Assembly: GCF_014646515.1 (NCBI RefSeq)
Contig: NZ_BMNK01000007.1
Location: 2,398 to 66,397 of the forward strand
Direction of reading: 5' to 3'
Source of the DNA: Nonomuraea glycinis
GTDB taxonomy: Bacteria > Actinomycetota > Actinomycetes > Streptosporangiales > Streptosporangiaceae
DNA: 64,000 nt
In this document: in pieces, positions 32,359 through 41,280 of the stretch
Layout of the letters: each line of letters begins with the position of its first letter
Numbering within the stretch: position 1 is the stretch's first letter
Notes under the pieces: model-generated
Told to the model about the DNA's origin: nothing
The model's database searches: none
Seen by the model: only the letters and a program-made list of their open reading frames with translations
Position numbers and translations under genes: made by a program

Positions 32359-32432
32359 CGCGCCCTTCCGTACGGAAGGGCGCGGTCAGGCTTCCGTACG
32401 GGAAGGTGAGGCCCCAGGCTCCCGTACGGGAG
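32359..32432. terminator. Cluster of three CCGTACGG hairpins after whiA
   Basis: A perfect 26-nt palindrome covers 32359-32384 (arms CGCGCCCTTCCGT). A second, imperfect copy lies at 32391-32405 and a third perfect 14-nt palindrome at 32419-32432 (CTCCCGTACGGGAG). GCGGTCAGGC occurs after the first and third. Convergent genes end on either side, so a bidirectional terminator array is likely. Confidence 0.75.
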
Positions 32433-32439
32433 GGTGCGG

Positions 32440-33063
32440 TCAGGCCTCGCCGCGGTCGGGCGGGCTGAAGAGGTTGGGTGGGGCGGTGGCGGGCTTGGCG
32501 GCCTGGAGCGGCTCGAAGGGGGCGCGGTAGTCGGCCTCCTGGTCCGCGGGAGGCTTCTCGGCGGCGGCGCCCTGGTCGAGCCGTGCGCGGCGGCGCAGGC
32601 GCAGCACGCGCAACAGGGTGAGGAGCAGGGCGGTGCCCGCGGCGATGGTCAGATCCCGCCAATGGTCAGGTGAGGCCAGGAACAAGCTCGCCGTCATCGA
32701 TGCCGTCTGCTTGAGGATGTCAAGGAACGTGTCGATGGTCTCCACCGGAAAACCGATGCCGATGGTGTTGAAGGCCGTGTGGCCACCGATCCAGCCGAGC
32801 ACCATGGCCGCCAGTGCGTACAGTGCCGCGGTGAACGGCAGGAAGAGACTCCGCGCCCGCGCGGCCCAGTGCGCGAGAGCGATGACGAGCCCGACCGCGA
32901 AGGCGCCGGCGGCGGGCAGCACTATCCCGCCGCCGAGCCACCGGACGTCGTATGGCAGTTGGCCACGGTAGAAGAGCCACGTGCCGTATGCCGCCGCCGT
33001 CAGTAGCGCCGCGATCAACCCGATGATCAGTCCGCGCAGCAGGCCGGACCTCTTGTGTGACAT
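32440..33063 (-). CDS. Hypothetical four-helix membrane protein
   Basis: 207 aa with hydrophobic segments at about 9-29 (LLRGLIIGLIAALLTAAAYG), 45-66, 72-92 and 137-152, then a basic stop (RVLRLRRRAR) and a 55-residue cytoplasmic, Pro/Ala-rich tail ending in NLFSPPDRGEA. I do not recognise a family. The conserved-looking loop GGHTAFNTIGIGFPVETIDT between helices 3 and 4 is the most distinctive part. Divergent from gap across a 184-bp regulatory region. Confidence 0.72.
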   Translation of the reverse strand: MSHKRSGLLRGLIIGLIAALLTAAAYGTWLFYRGQLPYDVRWLGGGIVLPAAGAFAVGLVIALAHWAARARSLFLPFTAALYALAAMVLGWIGGHTAFNTIGIGFPVETIDTFLDILKQTASMTASLFLASPDHWRDLTIAAGTALLLTLLRVLRLRRRARLDQGAAAEKPPADQEADYRAPFEPLQAAKPATAPPNLFSPPDRGEA

Positions 33064-33166
33064 CTCAGCCCCCAGAGAATGCCTAATTTACTCCGACGAG
33101 TCGGGCACTTTACTCGAACCTCGCAAATTGTGCCTCCTGAACAGCGATTCGCAACGTGGGGGTTGA

Positions 33167-33182
33167 AGTGGTCTAAACCAAT
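33167..33182. promoter_or_regulatory. DasR-like operator (dre) upstream of gap
   Basis: AGTGGTCTAAACCAAT agrees with the published dre consensus AGTGGTCTAGACCACT at 14 of 16 positions, including the full TGGTCTA half-site. It lies 66 bp before the gap GTG, in the shared region with the divergent membrane-protein gene. An overlapping ACCAATTTGGT palindrome follows. It would tie glycolysis to N-acetylglucosamine sensing by DasR. Confidence 0.6.
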
Positions 33183-33247
33183 TTGGTTCCGATAGGGTTC
33201 GATGGTTGAGGTAAGACTCCGTCATCACGTACGAGGAGATCGGTTCC

Positions 33248-34252
<1,005 letters not shown>

Positions 34253-34299
34253 CCGGAGTCCGCCGCACCACGCCGTCCGAGCGGACGGGAGGAGCTTAG

Positions 34300-35487
34300 T
34301 TGCGCAAGCTGGACGATCTCGAGGTGAAGGGCCGGCGCGTGCTCGTGCGCGCCGACCTCAACGTGCCGCTCGACGGCGCGACGATCACCGACGACGGGCG
34401 CATCCGGGCGTCCGTGCCCACGATCACCGCGCTGGTCGAGGCCGGGGCGAAGGTCATCGTCTGCGCCCACCTCGGCAGGCCCAAGGGGCAGCCGAAGCCC
34501 GAGTTCTCGCTGCGGCCGGTGGCCCGCCGTCTGGGCGAGCTGCTCGGCCAGGAGGTGGCCTTCGCCGGCGACGTGGCGGGGCCGAGCGCGCGGAGCACCG
34601 TGGCGAGCCTGCAGGACGGCCAGGTCGCCCTGCTGGAGAACCTGCGCTACGAGCCGGGTGAGGAGTCCAAGGACGACGCCACCCGCCGGGCGTTCGCCGA
34701 GAAGCTGGCGGACCTGGCCGAGCTCTACGTGAGCGACGGCTTCGGCGCCGTGCACCGCAAGCACGCCAGCGTCTACGATGTGCCCGCGCTGCTGCCGCAC
34801 GCGGCGGGCGGGCTGGTCGTGGCCGAGGTGGAGGTGCTGCGCAAGCTCACCGAGGACACCGAGCGGCCCTACGTGGTCGTGCTCGGCGGCGCCAAGGTCA
34901 GCGACAAGCTCGGCGTCATCGCCAACCTGCTCACCAAGGTCGACAGGCTGCTCGTCGGCGGCGGCATGGCCTACACCTTCCTCGCGGCCCAGGGCCACGA
35001 GGTGGGCAACTCGCTGCTGCAGGCCGACCAGCTCGACCAGGTGCGCGGCTTCCTCGACGAGGCGGCCAAGCGCGGCGTCGACCTGGTGCTGCCCGTCGAC
35101 GTGCTGGCCGCCACCGGCTTCGCCGAGGACGCGCCGTACGACGTCGTGGGCGCCACCGAGATCCCGGCCGACCGGGAGGGGCTCGACATCGGGCCGGAGA
35201 CCCGCGAGCTGTTCGCGGCCAAGCTGGCCGACGCCAGGACCGTCTTCTGGAACGGGCCGATGGGCGTGTTCGAGTTCGAGGCGTTCTCCGGCGGCACTCG
35301 GGCGGTGGCCGAGGCGCTGATCGCTTCCGACGCCTTCACCGTGGTGGGCGGCGGTGACTCCGCCGCGGCCGTGCGCAGGCTCGGCCTGGCAGAAGACGGC
35401 TTCTCCCACATCTCCACCGGTGGCGGGGCGAGCCTGGAATACCTCGAGGGCAAGATCTTGCCCGGACTCGCCGCCTTGGAGGACTGA
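34300..35487 (+). CDS. pgk: Phosphoglycerate kinase
   Basis: 395 aa. N-terminal substrate motifs VLVRADLNVPL and CAHLGRPKG, hinge-side ENLRYEPGEE, and the C-terminal nucleotide domain with VVLGGAKVSDKLG, WNGPMGVFE and VGGGDSAAAV, followed by HISTGGGASLEYLEG. TTG start with GGGAGGAG 6 nt upstream. It makes ATP from 1,3-bisphosphoglycerate. Follows gap by 47 bp and precedes tpiA by 1 nt. Confidence 0.97.
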   Translation: MRKLDDLEVKGRRVLVRADLNVPLDGATITDDGRIRASVPTITALVEAGAKVIVCAHLGRPKGQPKPEFSLRPVARRLGELLGQEVAFAGDVAGPSARSTVASLQDGQVALLENLRYEPGEESKDDATRRAFAEKLADLAELYVSDGFGAVHRKHASVYDVPALLPHAAGGLVVAEVEVLRKLTEDTERPYVVVLGGAKVSDKLGVIANLLTKVDRLLVGGGMAYTFLAAQGHEVGNSLLQADQLDQVRGFLDEAAKRGVDLVLPVDVLAATGFAEDAPYDVVGATEIPADREGLDIGPETRELFAAKLADARTVFWNGPMGVFEFEAFSGGTRAVAEALIASDAFTVVGGGDSAAAVRRLGLAEDGFSHISTGGGASLEYLEGKILPGLAALED

Positions 35488-35488
35488 C

Positions 35489-36265
35489 GTGAGAAAGCCG
35501 CTCATCGCCGGCAACTGGAAGATGAACCTCAACCACCTTGAGGCGATCGCGCTGGTCCAGAAGATGGCCTTCGCGCTCAACGACAAGGATTTCGACAAGG
35601 TCGAGGTCGCGGTCCTGCCGCCGTTCACGGACCTGCGCAGCGTGCAGACGCTCATCGACGGCGACAAGCTGCGCATCCTCTACGGCGCCCAGGACCTGTC
35701 CGCCCACGACGCCGGCGCCTACACCGGTGAGGTGTCCGGCGCGATGCTGGCCAAGCTGGGCTGCACCTTCGTGCTGGCCGGGCACTCCGAACGGCGTCAA
35801 TACCACCGTGAGGACGACGACCTGGTCAACGCCAAGGTGCAGGCGGCCCTGCGGCACTCGCTCACCCCCATCCTCTGTGTGGGCGAAGGGCTGGAGGTGC
35901 GGCAGGCGGGCGGTCAGATCGCCCACACGCTGGGCCAGCTCGAAGGCGCGCTGCGCAAGGTCTCCGCCGATCAGGCAAAATCGATCGTGGTGGCCTACGA
36001 GCCGGTCTGGGCGATCGGCACCGGCGAGGTGGCCACTCCGGAGGACGCCCAGGAGGTCTGCGGCGCTCTGCGGGTGCGACTCGCGGAGCTCTACGACGCC
36101 GAAGTGGCCTCGTCGGTCCGTATCCTTTACGGAGGTTCGGTCAAGTCAGGAAACATAGCGGGGATCATGGCGCAAGCGGATGTGGACGGTGCGCTCGTGG
36201 GCGGTGCCAGCATCGATGCCGCGGAGCTCGTGCGTATCTGCCGTTTCTCCGAAATGCCTGGCTAA
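35489..36265 (+). CDS. tpiA: Triosephosphate isomerase
   Basis: 258 aa TIM barrel. N-terminal GNWKMNL (catalytic Lys), catalytic His in VLAGHSERR, catalytic Glu in VVAYEPVWAIGTG, and phosphate-binding ILYGGSVKSGN. GTG 35489 is 1 nt past the pgk stop with GGAGG in the end of pgk. Interconverts dihydroxyacetone phosphate and glyceraldehyde-3-phosphate. Confidence 0.97.
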   Translation: MRKPLIAGNWKMNLNHLEAIALVQKMAFALNDKDFDKVEVAVLPPFTDLRSVQTLIDGDKLRILYGAQDLSAHDAGAYTGEVSGAMLAKLGCTFVLAGHSERRQYHREDDDLVNAKVQAALRHSLTPILCVGEGLEVRQAGGQIAHTLGQLEGALRKVSADQAKSIVVAYEPVWAIGTGEVATPEDAQEVCGALRVRLAELYDAEVASSVRILYGGSVKSGNIAGIMAQADVDGALVGGASIDAAELVRICRFSEMPG

Positions 36266-36364
36266 CTGAGTCGTTCTGGGGGTGCGATTTGACATCAGGC
36301 CGTACCCTCAAGAAGCAAGTTTGAATCGTCACGCGTAACAGAGCATTGAAGGAACAGGCATACC

Positions 36365-36595
36365 GTGGAACTCGGAATCTCCATCGCCGTCACCCTGGCG
36401 AGCCTTCTCATGATCCTGCTCGTCCTGCTGCACAAGGGGAAGGGCGGCGGTCTGTCTGACATGTTCGGCGGCGGCTTCTCGTCGAACTTCGGCGGTTCCT
36501 CGGTGGTGGAGCGCAACCTGGACCGGCTGACCGTCATCACGGGTGTCGTCTGGTTCGTCTCCATCATCGCTCTGGGCCTGGTCGTCAAGCCCTGA
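36365..36595 (+). CDS. secG: Preprotein translocase subunit SecG
   Basis: 76 aa with two membrane helices (ISIAVTLASLLMILLVLL and VITGVVWFVSIIALGLVV) joined by a Gly/Ser/Phe-rich loop (GLSDMFGGGFSSNFGG), the hallmark of SecG. Part of the SecYEG channel. GTG start after GAAGGAA. A TTGACA hexamer at 36289-36294 may belong to its own promoter, but a matching -10 is not clear. Confidence 0.95.
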   Translation: MELGISIAVTLASLLMILLVLLHKGKGGGLSDMFGGGFSSNFGGSSVVERNLDRLTVITGVVWFVSIIALGLVVKP

Positions 36596-36627
36596 GAGGC
36601 CAAGTAAACGCGTGACAGTGATTCTGC

Positions 36628-36644
36628 CCCCGTGTCTCACGGGG
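36628..36644 (+). terminator. Hairpin between secG and rbpA
   Basis: CCCCGTG (36628-36634) pairs with CACGGGG (36638-36644) around a TCT loop, 32 bp after the secG stop and just upstream of the rbpA SD. It may end secG transcripts or shape the rbpA leader. Confidence 0.5.
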
Positions 36645-36666
36645 CGATCGAGCGAGGAGTTCATCC

Positions 36667-37011
36667 GTGGGTAGTGGCAACGCGATCCGTGGCAGCCGAG
36701 TCGGCGCCGGCCCTATGGGGGAGGCCGAGCGCGGCGAGGCAGCTCCGAGAGTGCGGGTCTCGTTCTGGTGCGCCAACATGCATGAGACGCGCCCCAGTTT
36801 CGCCAGCGACGCGGCGGTTCCCGAGCTGTGGGACTGTCCGCGCTGTGGGCTCCCGGCCGGCCAGGACGAGGCGGCCCCGCCTGCCCCGCCCCGGAACGAG
36901 CCGTACAAGACGCACCTGGCGTATGTGAAGGAGCGCCGGAGCGACAAGGACGGCAAGGCGATCCTCGAGGAAGCGCTGGAGCGTCTGCGTAACAACAAGT
37001 CCCCCTGGTAG
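36667..37011 (+). CDS. rbpA: RNA polymerase-binding protein RbpA
   Basis: 114 aa. Zinc-binding core (FWCANMHETRP ... WDCPRCGLPAG) and C-terminal sigma-interaction domain (TPYKTHLAYVKERRSDKDG-type: NEPYKTHLAYVKERR). RbpA is an actinobacterial activator that stabilises RNA polymerase open complexes with group I/II sigma factors. GTG start with GAGGAG. The N-terminal tail (GSGNAIRGSRVGAGPMGE) is the conserved flexible arm. Followed by a strong terminator. Confidence 0.96.
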   Translation: MGSGNAIRGSRVGAGPMGEAERGEAAPRVRVSFWCANMHETRPSFASDAAVPELWDCPRCGLPAGQDEAAPPAPPRNEPYKTHLAYVKERRSDKDGKAILEEALERLRNNKSPW

Positions 37012-37023
37012 GGACGGCAACGT

Positions 37024-37063
37024 CAGCAGGGCCCCGGCGATCGTTCTCGCCGGGGCCCTGCTG
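37024..37063. terminator. Strong bidirectional terminator rbpA/amidohydrolase
   Basis: A perfect 17-bp inverted repeat (37024-37040 with 37047-37063) has a TCGTTC loop and TTCTGT on its right flank. It lies between the rbpA stop and the stop of the converging amidohydrolase. Confidence 0.93.
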
Positions 37064-37068
37064 TTCTG

Positions 37069-38691
37069 TCACGGCCTGTCGTGGACGGGGACGCCGTCGA
37101 CGAAGGTCATGCGGACCCGGGTGGTCCAGATCTCCCCGGCGGGCAGCGCGAACGGGTCACGGTCCAGCACCACCAGGTCCGCCGGGCGGCCCGGCTCGAT
37201 CACTCCGGCGGGGGAGCGGTTGATCCAGGCCGAGCCCGCCGTGTAGGCGGTCATCGCGGTCGCCAGGTCGAGGCGCTGCTCCGGCAGGAACGGCGTCCGC
37301 GCCGTCGGGTAGTCCACGTGCACCGAGCCGCCCGGCTCGGTGCGGTTCACCGCCACGTGCATGGCCTGCAGCGGGTCGGCGGTCGACACCGGCCAGTCGC
37401 TGCCCGCGCAGAACCGGGTGCCGTGCGCCAGCAGGTCCGCGAACGGATACTGCCACGACGAGCGGGGCTCGCCCAGGAACGGCAGCGTCAGCTCGTCCAT
37501 CTGGGCGTGGTGGGTGGCCCACAGCGGCTGCAGGTTGGCGGTGACGCCGAGCGCGGCGAAGCGCGGCACGTCCGACGGCTCGATGATCTGCAGGTGCGCG
37601 ATGTGGTGCCGGTTGGCCGGGTCGGTGCCTTCGAAGCTGTCGAGCGCCTCACGCACCGCCCGCTCGCCGATGGCGTGGAAGTGCACCTGGAAGCCGAGCC
37701 GGTCCAGCTCCGCGACGTACTCCTTGAGCCTGGCCGGGTCCACGTACGACAGGCCGGTGCCACCGCAGCGGCAGTAGGGCTCCAGCGTGGCGGCGGTGAA
37801 GTTCTCGGTGATGCCGTCCTGCATGATCTTCACCGAGGTCGCCGCGAAGCGGTCCAGCCCCTCGGCGGCGGCCCGCCGCGCCACCAGGGAGTCGATCTGC
37901 TCCAGGCCGCGGGTCCTGTCCCACCACAGCGCGCCCACCACGCGGGCCCGCAGCCGCCCTGAGCGCGCCGCCGACAGGTAGGTGGGGAGCTGGTCGTCGG
38001 AGCCCGCGTACGAGCCCACGATCGCGTCCTGCCAGCCGGTGATGCCCAGCGAGAACAGGTGACGCTCGGCGCCGGCCAGGGCCGCGTCGAGGTCCTCGGC
38101 GGTGGGCCGGGGCGTGAGCAGGCCGACCAGGTCCATCGCGCCCTCGTGCAGGACGCCGCTGGGGGCGCCGCCGGCGTCGCGCTCGATCCGCCCGTCGGCC
38201 GGGTCGGGCGTGTCCCTGGTGATCCCGGCCAGCTCCAGCGCCCTGCTGTTGACCCAGGCGGCGTGGTGGTCGCGCTGGATCAGATAGACCGGCCGGTCCA
38301 GGAAGTCGAGCTGGTCGCGCCGGGGCAGCCCGCCGGGGAACGCCGTCATGTCCCAGCCGCCGCCGTCGATCCACTCCTTGCCGGGGTTCGCCTCGGCGTA
38401 CGCGCGCACGGCGTCGAGGTAGTCGCCGAGGCCGTACAGCTCCGACAGGTCGCATCTGGCGTGCTCGAGTCCCGCCTGGACGGGGTGCAGGTGCGCGTCG
38501 GTGAACCCCGGCGCGAGCAGCCCGCCGTCCAGGTCCACCGTGTCGTGCCGGCCGGCCAGGCGGGTGAGCTCCCGCTCGGCGCCCACGGCGGCGACCGTCC
38601 CGTCCCGCACCAGGACGGCCTCGGCGAAGCCGCCCCGGGCGGTGAACACGCGTCCGCCTCTGAAGAGAATGTCCACAGGAGTGTCTCCCAT
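37069..38691 (-). CDS. YtcJ-like metal-dependent amidohydrolase
   Basis: About 540 aa. Amidohydrolase-3 architecture: N-terminal composite sheet (DILFRGGRVFTARGG), metal motif PGFTDAHLHPVQ, then HFHAIGERAVREAL, HHIAHLQII and the late Asp in CAGSDWPVS; C-terminal GVIEPGRPADLVVLD closes the sheet. Family substrates are varied (N-acyl amino acids, imides) and mostly unknown. ATG 38691 fits homologue starts; ATGs at 38709 and 38706 are alternatives. It follows the FAD oxidoreductase gene by 10-28 nt, so the two form an operon. Confidence 0.88.
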   Translation of the reverse strand: MGDTPVDILFRGGRVFTARGGFAEAVLVRDGTVAAVGAERELTRLAGRHDTVDLDGGLLAPGFTDAHLHPVQAGLEHARCDLSELYGLGDYLDAVRAYAEANPGKEWIDGGGWDMTAFPGGLPRRDQLDFLDRPVYLIQRDHHAAWVNSRALELAGITRDTPDPADGRIERDAGGAPSGVLHEGAMDLVGLLTPRPTAEDLDAALAGAERHLFSLGITGWQDAIVGSYAGSDDQLPTYLSAARSGRLRARVVGALWWDRTRGLEQIDSLVARRAAAEGLDRFAATSVKIMQDGITENFTAATLEPYCRCGGTGLSYVDPARLKEYVAELDRLGFQVHFHAIGERAVREALDSFEGTDPANRHHIAHLQIIEPSDVPRFAALGVTANLQPLWATHHAQMDELTLPFLGEPRSSWQYPFADLLAHGTRFCAGSDWPVSTADPLQAMHVAVNRTEPGGSVHVDYPTARTPFLPEQRLDLATAMTAYTAGSAWINRSPAGVIEPGRPADLVVLDRDPFALPAGEIWTTRVRMTFVDGVPVHDRP

Positions 38692-38719
38692 CTCGCTGCC
38701 GCCCATCATGCCCGGACGG

Positions 38720-40111
38720 TCAGTGGCCGGTGATCCGGTCGGCCAGCCGGGCCAGCACCGAGGTGCGGGTCATGGAGCGTTCCCGATGGTCGGCCACCCG
38801 ATAGAGGCGGTACATCGTGTGCACGCCCAGCCAGCGCAGCGGCTCCGGCTCCCACGCCCGCACCTCGCGACCCACCCACGGCAGCGTGGTCAGCGGCGTC
38901 TCCTCGCCCAGGATCAGGTCGCGCAGGGTACGGCCGGCCAGGTTGGTGGTGGTCACCCCGTGGCCGGTGTAGCCGCCGGCCCAGCCGAGCCCGGTCGCCG
39001 GGTCCAGGTGCACGGCCGAGCACCAGTCACGCGGCACGCCGAGCACGCCTGACCAGGTGTGCGCCACGCTGGAGGAGGCCGCCGCCGGGAAGAAGTCGGT
39101 CAGCAGGTCCCACAGGTCCTCGACCGTCCGTTCGTGGGTGTGACCGCGGGCGTCGACGCGGGAGCCGTACAGGTAGGGCTTGCCCCGGCCGCCGAAGGCG
39201 ATGCGGTCGTCGGCGGTGCGCTGGGCGTACATGTAGTAGTGCGCGAGGTCGCCGAGCAGCTCGGCGCCGTGCCAGCCGGTCTCCGCCCAGAACGACGCGG
39301 GCAGCGGCTCGGTGACGATCATGGAGCTGTTCATCGGCAGCCACTGCCGCCGCAGCCCCCGCAGCCGGGCGGTGAAGCCCTCGGTGGCGCGGATCACATG
39401 GCGGGCGCGCACCGTGCCGTACGGGGTCCGCGCCAGGTGCGGGGCGATCTGAGTGACGGGCGTCCCCTCGTAGATCGTCACCCCCAGGTCGCGTACGGCC
39501 CGCGCCAGGCCCTGAGCCAGCTTGGCCGGCTGAATGCGCGCGCAGTGCGGGCTCCAGGTGGCGGCGACGGCTCCGGCCACCCGCAGGCGCTCGCCGGGCT
39601 CCACCAGCCGCAGGTCCTGCTCGGTGATGCCCCAGGGGCGGGCGGCCGTGACCGAGGCGCGCAGCCGGGCGGCCTGGGCGGTGGTGCGGGCCACGTTGAC
39701 GACGCCGTCCTTGACGATGTCGGCGTCGATGCCCTCCTTCTCGCAGACGGCGATCACCTCGTCGATCGAGGCGTACATCTCCCGCTGCAGCCGCTTGGCC
39801 TCGGCGAGCCCGTGCGTCTTGGCGTAGCGCTCGTGCGAGCCGGCCAGGTCGCCGGTGAGCCAGCCACCGTTGCGGCCGGAGGCGCCGAACCCGGCGAACT
39901 CCTGCTCCAGCACCACCACCTCCAGGGAGGGGCGGGCCTTCTTGAGGTAGTAGGCCGTCCACAGCCCGGTGTAGCCGGCGCCGACGATGACCACGTCGGC
40001 CTGGAGGTCTCGATCGAGCGGCGGGCCGGGGGCAGGCACGCCGGAGGAGCGGTACCAGAAGGCGACATCGCCATTGACGTACCCGGGTGACAAGGGAACT
40101 CGCGCGCTCAT
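38720..40111 (-). CDS. FAD-dependent amine/amino-acid oxidoreductase (DAO family)
   Basis: 463 aa. FAD-binding dinucleotide motif DVVIVGAGYTGLWTAYYL, then EQEFAGFGASGRNGGWL, and C-terminal GLGWAGGYTGHGV typical of gamma-glutamylputrescine oxidase-like DAO enzymes. It likely oxidises a secondary amine or amino acid, yielding an aldehyde/imine. It is first gene of an operon with a YtcJ-like amidohydrolase, which may hydrolyse an N-acyl intermediate of the same route (inference). Divergent from the ACT-GNAT gene across 107 bp. Confidence 0.87.
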   Translation of the reverse strand: MSARVPLSPGYVNGDVAFWYRSSGVPAPGPPLDRDLQADVVIVGAGYTGLWTAYYLKKARPSLEVVVLEQEFAGFGASGRNGGWLTGDLAGSHERYAKTHGLAEAKRLQREMYASIDEVIAVCEKEGIDADIVKDGVVNVARTTAQAARLRASVTAARPWGITEQDLRLVEPGERLRVAGAVAATWSPHCARIQPAKLAQGLARAVRDLGVTIYEGTPVTQIAPHLARTPYGTVRARHVIRATEGFTARLRGLRRQWLPMNSSMIVTEPLPASFWAETGWHGAELLGDLAHYYMYAQRTADDRIAFGGRGKPYLYGSRVDARGHTHERTVEDLWDLLTDFFPAAASSSVAHTWSGVLGVPRDWCSAVHLDPATGLGWAGGYTGHGVTTTNLAGRTLRDLILGEETPLTTLPWVGREVRAWEPEPLRWLGVHTMYRLYRVADHRERSMTRTSVLARLADRITGH

Positions 40112-40218
40112 GACGCCATATCCTGCTATATCCGGATTAGTTTGCGCATCTCGGTACGAATTCCGTGACGAAACATGGCCTTAGCGGTACCGTAACAGGT
40201 GCCCGGCATCCTTCTCAT

Positions 40219-41241
40219 ATGGGATTTATGCGCATCCGCACCACGGTCGACGAGCGGCCGGGACGGCTTGCCTCCCTCGCCGCGGCCCTTGCCGCCCGGG
40301 GTGGCAACATCCTCGGCCTGAGCGTCCAGTCCGACAGCGACGGCACCGTCGACGAGTTCGTCGCCGACATCCCCGCCCACCCCGAAGCCGTACGCGAGGC
40401 CCTGGAGGCGGCCGGCGGACGCCGGGTCCAGGTGGTCCCCGCGACCGCGCACGAGCTCACCGACGAGCCCACCCGCGCGCTGCTGCTCGCCTCCAGGCTG
40501 CGCGCCATGCCCTGGCGGCTGCCCGAACTCCTGGCCGAGCTGCTGCGCGCCGACGACGCCAGGTGGATCTATGGTGAGGCGGTGAGTGATCTTCCCGACC
40601 CGACGCAGCTCGTGGTGCCCGTCGCGCCGAGGCGCGCCGTCCGGCTGCGCCGCACCGAGTTGCCCTTCACCCTGACCGAGGCGGCCAGAGCGGCCTCCTT
40701 CGCCCGGCTGGCCCAGCCGCCGGTGGAGCAGCCCGCCGGAGAGAGCCCGATCAAGCTGGCCGACGGCGTCGAGATCACCATCCGGCCGCTCACCTCGATC
40801 TACCGCGAGGCCGTACGCGACCTGCACGACAGGTGCTCGCCGGAGGCGCGCAGGTTCCGCTACTTCACCGCCATGCCCACGCTGCCGCCCCGGATGTTCG
40901 ACCGGCTCTGCGACCGCAGCCGGGGATATTCGCTGGTGGCGGGCAACGACGGACAGGTGGTAGGGCTGGCCACCCTGCACTTCACCGCCGATCCCGGCGT
41001 CGCCGAGATGGCCTTCCTGGTCGAGGACCGCTGGCAGGGGCGCGGTCTGGGCCTGGTGCTGGCCAGGATGCTGGTGGGCGAGGCGCGCGATCGAGGCTAC
41101 GCCGAGGTCAGGGCCACCATGCTGTCGGACAACGTACGGATGCGCAGGCTGATGATCTCGCTGGGCGCCACCCTCGGCTACACCGAGGACCCCGGCGTGG
41201 TGGAGGCGAGGCTTCCGGTCGGAGCCGTGGCACCGGTCTGA
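40219..41241 (+). CDS. ACT-domain/GNAT acetyltransferase fusion
   Basis: About 340 aa. The N-terminal ACT domain (MRIRTTVDERPGRLASLAAAL, GNILGLSVQS) spans residues 4-75. A linker follows, and the C-terminal GNAT domain begins near ITIRPLTS, with the acetyl-CoA loop VEDRWQGRGLGLVLARML. Actinomycetes have ACT-GCN5 protein lysine acetyltransferases whose activity is set by free amino acids (studied in Micromonospora and Streptomyces); this matches that architecture. The likely target is protein lysines, for example acyl-CoA synthetases (inference). ATG 40219 or 40228. Confidence 0.87.
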   Translation: MGFMRIRTTVDERPGRLASLAAALAARGGNILGLSVQSDSDGTVDEFVADIPAHPEAVREALEAAGGRRVQVVPATAHELTDEPTRALLLASRLRAMPWRLPELLAELLRADDARWIYGEAVSDLPDPTQLVVPVAPRRAVRLRRTELPFTLTEAARAASFARLAQPPVEQPAGESPIKLADGVEITIRPLTSIYREAVRDLHDRCSPEARRFRYFTAMPTLPPRMFDRLCDRSRGYSLVAGNDGQVVGLATLHFTADPGVAEMAFLVEDRWQGRGLGLVLARMLVGEARDRGYAEVRATMLSDNVRMRRLMISLGATLGYTEDPGVVEARLPVGAVAPV

Positions 41242-41280
41242 GCCGGTGCGGGCTCTTGGCCGAGCTAGAAACCTGCCCAG

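Noticed and set aside
36289..36320. Complete housekeeping promoter before secG
   Set aside because: TTGACA is present but no -10-like hexamer occurs at 16-19 bp spacing.
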